The position numbers were made by a program, and so were the translations under genes. Shown here piece by piece: positions 14,703 to 19,247 of a stretch of 19,247 nt of DNA; within the stretch, counting starts at the first letter, position 1, and every line of letters starts with the position of its first letter. Origin of the DNA: JACPLA01 sp035291905 (GTDB lineage Bacteria; Bacteroidota; Ignavibacteria; UBA10030); assembly GCA_035291905.1 (NCBI GenBank), contig DATDRF010000250.1:1-19247 (forward strand), read 5' to 3'. The notes beneath the pieces are model-generated. The model saw nothing but the letters and a program-made list of their open reading frames with translations, was not told the origin of the DNA and ran no database searches.

Positions 14703-16712
14703 TTAGTAGTCGAGAAGTTGTTTGAGTTTTTCGTGGAGCCCGTGCCGTGCAAGAAATTGCTGTTCAAGCTCATGATTGAACGGCACAGGCGTTTCAAGCG
14801 AACCGACCCTCATCACGGGAGCATCGAGAAAACGGAAGCATTGTTCCTGAACCGTCGCCGCTATTTCTCCACCAAATCCGCCGACAAGAGTTGCCTCGTG
14901 GAGCACAAGACACTTTCCGGTCTTTTCCACCGACCGGGCGACAGTTTCTTTATCCCACGGAAGAAGAGTTCGAAGGTCAATGATTTCGATGGAAACCCCG
15001 GAGATCGAGGCTGCCACCTCTTTCGCCCAGTGGACGCCCATTCCGTACGTAACGACGGTTGCGTCATTTCCTTTCTGGACAACCGCAGCTTCCCCGAAGG
15101 GAATAGTGTAGTAGTCTTCGGGTACGGGCCCCTCGATACTGCGGTAGAGGAACTTGTGCTCAAAGAAGAGAACCGGGTTGGGCTCAATGAGCGATGTCGT
15201 CAGCAACCCTTTTGCATCAAATGGTGATGAGGGATAAACAACCCGGAGGCCGGGAACGTGTGTGAACCATGCCTCGACGCTTTGAGAATGAAACGGCCCC
15301 GCTCCCACCCCCGCACCTGTGGGCATTCGAACCGTTACATTAACCCCGTGTCCCCACCGGTAATGAGTTTTCGCAAGGTTATTGACGATCTGATTGAATC
15401 CGCAAGAGACAAAATCCGCAAACTGCATTTCCACCATGGCGGCTCTTCCACAAATGGAGAGTCCGAGAGCTGCACCCACGATTCCCGATTCGCACAAGGG
15501 GGTGTTTCTTATTCTTTCTTTGCCAAATTGGTCAACGAATCCTTCCGTCACTTTGAACACGCCGCCATACTCAGCAATATCCTGGCCCATGAGCACGAGC
15601 TTCGGATCTCGTTCCATCGCCTGACGAAGCCCGTCTGAAATCGCGTTCACAAATCGTTTCGTTGTGGTCTTTGCGTGGTTTGCTCCAACGTGATTATACG
15701 CAGCGCGGTCGTAAACATCACCTAGTTCAACGGATTCGGAGGAACTTACATCCGGCTCGGCAAGAGCGGCATCCCAGGCAGTATCAATCTGTTCTTTGAG
15801 CAACCGGCGTGTCCGCTCGGCGGTCTCTTCTGTCAGAACTCCGGTTTTCAGGAGCTTTTGTTCAAAGGTGTCAACGGGATCCCTCTTCTTCCAATCCTCA
15901 AGTACATATCCGGGGACATACTTCACTCCCGATGCCTCTTCGTGACCCCGCATCCGAAACGTTATTGCTTCGAGCAACACGGGCTTTCGTTTTCTCCGCA
16001 CCTGTTCTGCAATCTGCCGAGTCGTGTGAAACACTTCAAGGATGTTATTCCCGTCGATTTTCACACCCTCAACTCCGTATCCGAGAGCCTTGTCGACAAA
16101 TTGCTTGCATCGAAACTGTTCGCTGGAGGGGGTCGAAAGGCCGTATCCGTTGTTCTCAATGACAAAAATGACCGGAAGTTCCCATACTGCCGCGATATTG
16201 AGGGCCTCGTGGAAGTCCCCCTCGCTCGTACCTCCGTCTCCCGAGAATACCACGGCAATGTCATCCTTCCCGTCAAGATTGCTGGCAAGGGCAATCCCGT
16301 CGGCCACCCCGAGCATTGCCCCAAGGTGGGAGATCATCCCGATAATACGGTATTCGGGAGCCCCAAAATGAAACGATCGATCCCTCCCCTTTGTGAACCC
16401 GGATTGCTTCCCCTGCCATTGGCAAAAAAGTCTTTGAAGAGGAATGGACCTGGACGTGAAGACTCCGAGATTCCGATGAAGCGGGAGAATGTAGTCGGTT
16501 TCCCGCACCGCCTGCGTAACCCCTACGGCAATTGCCTCCTGGCCAATTCCGGAAAACCACTTACTGAGCTTCCCCTGTCGGATAAGGAGAAGCATTTTTT
16601 CTTCGATCAACCGAGGCAGGAGGATCGCCTCATACAGGGCTCGAAGAGCCGTCCCGTCCGCCTCTGTACGCTTGGATGCCGAAAGAGATTTATGGGGAGC
16701 AGTCATTGTCAT
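14703..16712 (-). CDS. 2-oxoacid dehydrogenase E1, alpha and beta subunits fused
   Basis: A 669-residue thiamine diphosphate enzyme. The alpha half (about 20-340) holds HLGAMLGVADGIALAS and the ThDP motif GDGG (158-161) ending in IENN. After a linker (about 325-345) the beta half (about 345-669) has MGQDIAEYGGVFKVTEGF, the catalytic-site CESGIVGAALG, and the RMPTGAGVGAGPFHSQS loop. The enzyme decarboxylates a 2-oxoacid and transfers the acyl group to E2 lipoate; pyruvate and branched-chain substrates cannot be separated here. No E2 or E3 is in the window. The one-chain form is frequent in Bacteroidota-type bacteria. An in-frame ATG at 16811 has a better ribosome-binding site (GAGGTGG, 7 bases) but adds 33 unlike residues and overlaps the upstream gene; 16712 is preferred with reserve. 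Confidence 0.92.
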   Translation of the reverse strand: MTMTAPHKSLSASKRTEADGTALRALYEAILLPRLIEEKMLLLIRQGKLSKWFSGIGQEAIAVGVTQAVRETDYILPLHRNLGVFTSRSIPLQRLFCQWQGKQSGFTKGRDRSFHFGAPEYRIIGMISHLGAMLGVADGIALASNLDGKDDIAVVFSGDGGTSEGDFHEALNIAAVWELPVIFVIENNGYGLSTPSSEQFRCKQFVDKALGYGVEGVKIDGNNILEVFHTTRQIAEQVRRKRKPVLLEAITFRMRGHEEASGVKYVPGYVLEDWKKRDPVDTFEQKLLKTGVLTEETAERTRRLLKEQIDTAWDAALAEPDVSSSESVELGDVYDRAAYNHVGANHAKTTTKRFVNAISDGLRQAMERDPKLVLMGQDIAEYGGVFKVTEGFVDQFGKERIRNTPLCESGIVGAALGLSICGRAAMVEMQFADFVSCGFNQIVNNLAKTHYRWGHGVNVTVRMPTGAGVGAGPFHSQSVEAWFTHVPGLRVVYPSSPFDAKGLLTTSLIEPNPVLFFEHKFLYRSIEGPVPEDYYTIPFGEAAVVQKGNDATVVTYGMGVHWAKEVAASISGVSIEIIDLRTLLPWDKETVARSVEKTGKCLVLHEATLVGGFGGEIAATVQEQCFRFLDAPVMRVGSLETPVPFNHELEQQFLARHGLHEKLKQLLDY

Positions 16713-16783
16713 AAATATGGGGGAAGAATTCGGCGAAGAGTGTTCAACATACGAAGTGATCGATGGAAAGTCAAAACATGCCG

Positions 16784-17917
16784 CTATGCACGCCCGCGCA
16801 GAATCTTCCATTCATCAACCACCTCGTCGTCTTCAACAACATAATAGCGATCAAAGTTTGCCGCGGTGAGACAGGAATGGTGTTCAAGAATACGGACTTT
16901 CTCCCCTATCTGAAATCTTCCCTCGATGAACCTTTGGTGTTCCGCAACGACCTTGCCATGTTCCTGGGAGAGGGCTGTAAGCTGCAAATGCGCTTCAAGC
17001 CGCTTGCGTTCATAGTCATCGAAGAGAATGCCCAGCCCCATTTCATTTTTCACATGGGTCGGCCCTGCATCTTTGGAGAGAGCGAGTGCCCCTGCGTCGG
17101 TGAGAAAATGCAATGCGCCGGGCTGATGCGAGATAACAGAAGCCAGCACCGTCAGCGCACAATCTCCAACCGAACAGCTTCCAATCATTGCCTGTGTATA
17201 ATCATAGAACACATAGTTGCCGGGCCGAACCTCCGTTATTCCGTCAAGATTCTCCACAACAGACAATGCGGGGGTTGAACCAATACTGATTGCCAGTACC
17301 GGAATCCCCTTTGATCGCATTTGTTCGGCAAACGAGTGCATGACATCGCGTTCCTGGTTCGCCACCGGGATGATTTCCTCCCGGCGGTGAGCTCCGTAGG
17401 AATGCCCCGAATGCGATAAAATGCCGTCAAAAATGAGAACCTTTGACTCCGCAAGCGATCGTGCAAGCACCTCGGCATACGCTGAGGTTGGATCGACTCC
17501 CGCCCTGTGATAACCGCAATCCACTTTAAGCAACACGTGGAGTTTCTTCCCTTTCGCTCTGCACACTTTGTCCAAGTGACCTTTTGCTTCCATGCTGTCG
17601 ACGACGACGCGCAGAGTGACGGAATCGGGAACTTCAAGCACTCTTGTTGCGTAGACGGGGGGAATGGGGAATGCCCACGTTATGTCGTTGAAGCCGTCTT
17701 TCGCAAAACATTCGGCTTCATAAAACGTCGATACCGTAATTCCCTCGGCGCCGAGTTCCCTCTGCTTCCTTCCGATCTCAAGACACTTGTGAGTTTTAAT
17801 GTGAGGACGCAGCTTCACACCAAGGGATTTTGCCTTGCTTTGCATGAAAGCAAGGTTTCTCTGAAGTACCTTGCGGTCAAGAAGCAGAGCCGGTGTCGGG
17901 AGTTCGCGAATGTGCAT
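16784..17917 (-). CDS. PLP-dependent D-amino-acid enzyme (D-serine dehydratase/D-threonine aldolase-like)
   Basis: A 377-residue fold-type III PLP protein of the DSD1 group. The N-terminal alanine-racemase-like barrel starts MHIRELPTPALLLDR. The Schiff-base lysine K41 lies in LRPHIKTHK, and LKVDCGYHRAGV and SIGSTPA (phosphate binding) follow. The C-terminal beta domain keeps the His-x-Cys zinc pair in EHHSCLTA. This indicates a metal-dependent D-threonine aldolase, D-serine dehydratase or D-3-hydroxyaspartate aldolase activity; the substrate is not determined. The ATG at 17917 lacks a Shine-Dalgarno site. An upstream in-frame TTG at 17983 would run over the possible terminator and is unlikely. 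It begins 73 bases after pdxJ and precedes the E1 gene. Confidence 0.88.
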   Translation of the reverse strand: MHIRELPTPALLLDRKVLQRNLAFMQSKAKSLGVKLRPHIKTHKCLEIGRKQRELGAEGITVSTFYEAECFAKDGFNDITWAFPIPPVYATRVLEVPDSVTLRVVVDSMEAKGHLDKVCRAKGKKLHVLLKVDCGYHRAGVDPTSAYAEVLARSLAESKVLIFDGILSHSGHSYGAHRREEIIPVANQERDVMHSFAEQMRSKGIPVLAISIGSTPALSVVENLDGITEVRPGNYVFYDYTQAMIGSCSVGDCALTVLASVISHQPGALHFLTDAGALALSKDAGPTHVKNEMGLGILFDDYERKRLEAHLQLTALSQEHGKVVAEHQRFIEGRFQIGEKVRILEHHSCLTAANFDRYYVVEDDEVVDEWKILRGRA

Positions 17918-17949
17918 AACTGGTACAAAATACGATTTTGTTGGCAAAG

Positions 17950-17975
17950 AAAAAAAGGAATCCGGTAATCCCGGA
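17950..17975 (-). terminator. Weak terminator or attenuator after pdxJ
   Basis: On the minus strand TCCGG-GATTA-CCGGA (17961-17975) forms a 5 bp GC-rich stem, followed four bases later by seven T (17950-17956). It lies between the pdxJ stop and the next gene. The short stem means it may only reduce read-through. Confidence 0.4.
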
Positions 17976-17990
17976 AGGAACAAGGGGGTA

Positions 17991-18722
17991 TTAAAGCTGA
18001 GGTTGAAGTCCCCGATTTATTGCGGCAAGCATCTGTTTCACCGCATGGTCGATCCCCACAAACAACGCGCGCGTGATGACCGAATGACCAATGCTTACCT
18101 CGTCAATCGCCTCGATCGCGGCAACAGCTGCTGTGTTGATGTAATCCAATCCATGACCTGCGTTCACACCGAGGCCAAGGGATTTCGCAAGCAGGGCCGC
18201 TTGCCTGATTTCGATGAGGCGTTCGTGAATCTCATTTTCGGAGCGTGCGTTTGCATACTCACCGGTGTGAATCTCAACGACATCCGATTTTATTTCTCTC
18301 GCGGCTTCGATATTTTTGGGCTTGGGGTCCAGGAAAAGACTCACGGGAATCTTGCCGGCATGAAATGCGGCGATAACGTCCCTCAGCCTCTCCTTCTGAC
18401 CGATGATGTCGAGCCCTCCTTCGGTCGTCAGTTCCTGCCGCCGCTCGGGAACAAGGGTTACGAGGTCCGGTTTTGTTTCAAGAGCGATCTTGATAATCTC
18501 CTCAGACGCGCCCATTTCCAGATCGAGCTTCGTCTTGATCGTCTCGCGCAGGAGGTGGAGATCACGATCCTTGATGTGGCGCCGGTCTTCGCGAAGATGA
18601 CAGACAATTCCGGCCGCCCCGGCCAATTCACAGAGATTTGCCGCTGATACGGGATCGGGTTCACGTCCGCCCCGGGCATTTCTGATCGTCGCTACGTGGT
18701 CAATATTTATTGCCAGCCGCAT
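17991..18722 (-). CDS. pdxJ: Pyridoxine 5'-phosphate synthase
   Basis: A 243-residue TIM-barrel enzyme that condenses 1-deoxy-xylulose 5-phosphate with 3-amino-2-oxopropyl phosphate, the last ring-forming step of DXP-dependent vitamin B6 synthesis. All landmark motifs are present: NIDHVATIRNARGGREPDP at the start, CHLREDRRHI, LVPERRQELTTEGGLD, VEIHTGEYA, VNAGHGLDY and SIGHSVITRAL. Length is normal. The ATG at 18722 gives the standard start MRLAINIDHVATIRN; a GTG at 18749 would add nine residues. On the minus strand a lone TATATT (18734-18739) precedes it with no matching -35 box. It is the first gene of the minus-strand run that contains two PLP enzymes. Confidence 0.96.
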   Translation of the reverse strand: MRLAINIDHVATIRNARGGREPDPVSAANLCELAGAAGIVCHLREDRRHIKDRDLHLLRETIKTKLDLEMGASEEIIKIALETKPDLVTLVPERRQELTTEGGLDIIGQKERLRDVIAAFHAGKIPVSLFLDPKPKNIEAAREIKSDVVEIHTGEYANARSENEIHERLIEIRQAALLAKSLGLGVNAGHGLDYINTAAVAAIEAIDEVSIGHSVITRALFVGIDHAVKQMLAAINRGLQPQL

Positions 18723-18861
18723 GGTCGGGTTGAAATATACGAAAAACACCTGAACTGAGCCCTATGGTTCGTCAGTACATTAGATGCCTGTGACACTCCG
18801 CAACTTTGGCGTTTTTCCCCCGTAACGTGAGAGGAATCAAGTACTTGGATGCGAGGTTCGT

Positions 18862-19247
18862 ATGAAACAAACGATAATGACACTGATCTGTCTTGCGTTG
18901 CTCGCGACCTTTGTCTCAAGCCAAACAAAACGGGCCGACCAACGCACCCAGGAGACCGAGAAGAATCTCACCGATCGCCTCGGAATCATGATTGAAGATT
19001 TTGTTGACAAAGTCACCAGAGAGTTTTCTTCGGATAGGAATATCGTTTCGGTCGACACGATTCCGGACATTCAATCGAAGACTACTCGGGCAAGCATCAC
19101 GTTCGACGGAAACAAGGTCATCGAAGAGGATGAGACTATTCGCGCCAACGTGGTAGTCAAGGCGGGCGATCTTATCGTTTACGGTACTGTCGATGGAGAC
19201 GTTCTTGTCGTTGGAGGAACACTCTATGTGAAGGACGGGGGAAGGGT
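18862..19247 (+). CDS. Exported bactofilin-like beta-solenoid protein, N-terminal part (runs off the right edge)
   Basis: An open frame of 128 codons reaches the window end without a stop. It begins with a signal peptide (MKQTIMTLICLALLATFVSS, then QTKRADQ). A charged, probably helical stretch follows (about 22-80). From about residue 93 comes a run of short strands, NVVVKAGDLIVYGTVDGD then VLVVGGTLYVKDGGR. The alternating hydrophobic strands and glycine turns with V-x-G-D-V spacing resemble bactofilin or DUF4097-type beta-solenoids. Export is unusual for classical cytoplasmic bactofilins. GAGG at 18853-18856 lies 5 bases before the ATG. The 139 bp separating it from pdxJ shows no clear promoter for this gene. 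Function unknown. Confidence 0.72.
   Translation, partial: MKQTIMTLICLALLATFVSSQTKRADQRTQETEKNLTDRLGIMIEDFVDKVTREFSSDRNIVSVDTIPDIQSKTTRASITFDGNKVIEEDETIRANVVVKAGDLIVYGTVDGDVLVVGGTLYVKDGGR

Noticed and set aside
15858..16844. Plus-strand open frame of 328 codons opposite the E1 gene
   Set aside because: It is antisense to a gene with intact family motifs, has no recognisable domain, and its composition is what the opposite strand would give.
17871..18647. Plus-strand open frame of 258 codons opposite pdxJ
   Set aside because: Antisense to a complete pdxJ with every family motif; no domain or ribosome-binding site seen.
18763..18861. Possible promoter for the exported bactofilin-like gene
   Set aside because: No pair of boxes with acceptable spacing for sigma-70, and TGGCG near 18808 lacks a sigma-54 -12 element.

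Overview
The window looks like chromosomal, mostly housekeeping DNA from a Gram-negative bacterium, about half G+C by eye. An outer membrane is implied by an LptE-like lipoprotein. Several features fit the FCB group (Bacteroidota, Ignavibacteriota, Chlorobiota) or a related uncultured lineage: a SPOR protein next to a sigma-54 activator and LptE, a fused alpha/beta E1 2-oxoacid dehydrogenase, an LptE-linked glycosyltransferase operon, and weak or absent Shine-Dalgarno sites at many starts. This placement is inference from gene content and is only moderately certain. I see no phage, IS element, CRISPR array, tRNA or rRNA.

Left part (1-7190): the start of pta (minus strand) diverges from miaB (plus strand). 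The 207 bp between them holds a good sigma-70-type promoter in each direction and a palindrome in the middle. Behind miaB lies a very tightly packed run: SPOR/TPR exported protein, sigma-54 activator without a sensor domain, LptE-like lipoprotein, CslA-like family 2 glycosyltransferase, and a TPR protein with EDPFA repeats. It ends at a strong bidirectional terminator. The run points to cell-envelope work. A sigma-54-like site sits inside the end of miaB, just ahead of it.

Middle part (7212-9650): minus-strand genes for ribosomal protein S20, a CoA-type NUDIX hydrolase and a PLP-dependent trans-sulfuration enzyme. They are followed by a 349 bp gene-free gap holding an unusual nested inverted-repeat element of about 200 bp. 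Then plus-strand genes 9709-11988: a small YdhG/DUF1801-like protein, a membrane protein with conserved His/Asp residues, and a soluble protein with a receiver domain ahead of a histidine kinase.

Right part (12060-18722): a long minus-strand run reading pdxJ, a D-serine dehydratase/D-threonine aldolase-like PLP enzyme, fused E1 alpha/beta, a short-chain dehydrogenase, a DUF423 membrane protein and a class V aminotransferase. It joins a vitamin B6 synthesis gene to two PLP enzymes and a thiamine diphosphate enzyme. A divergent, cut-off gene at the right edge encodes an exported protein whose visible end looks like the start of a bactofilin-type beta-solenoid.

No clearly new defence or mobile system is visible. 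The best leads are the possibly self-controlled sigma-54 envelope operon, the nested repeat at 9442-9641, and the B6-linked operon.
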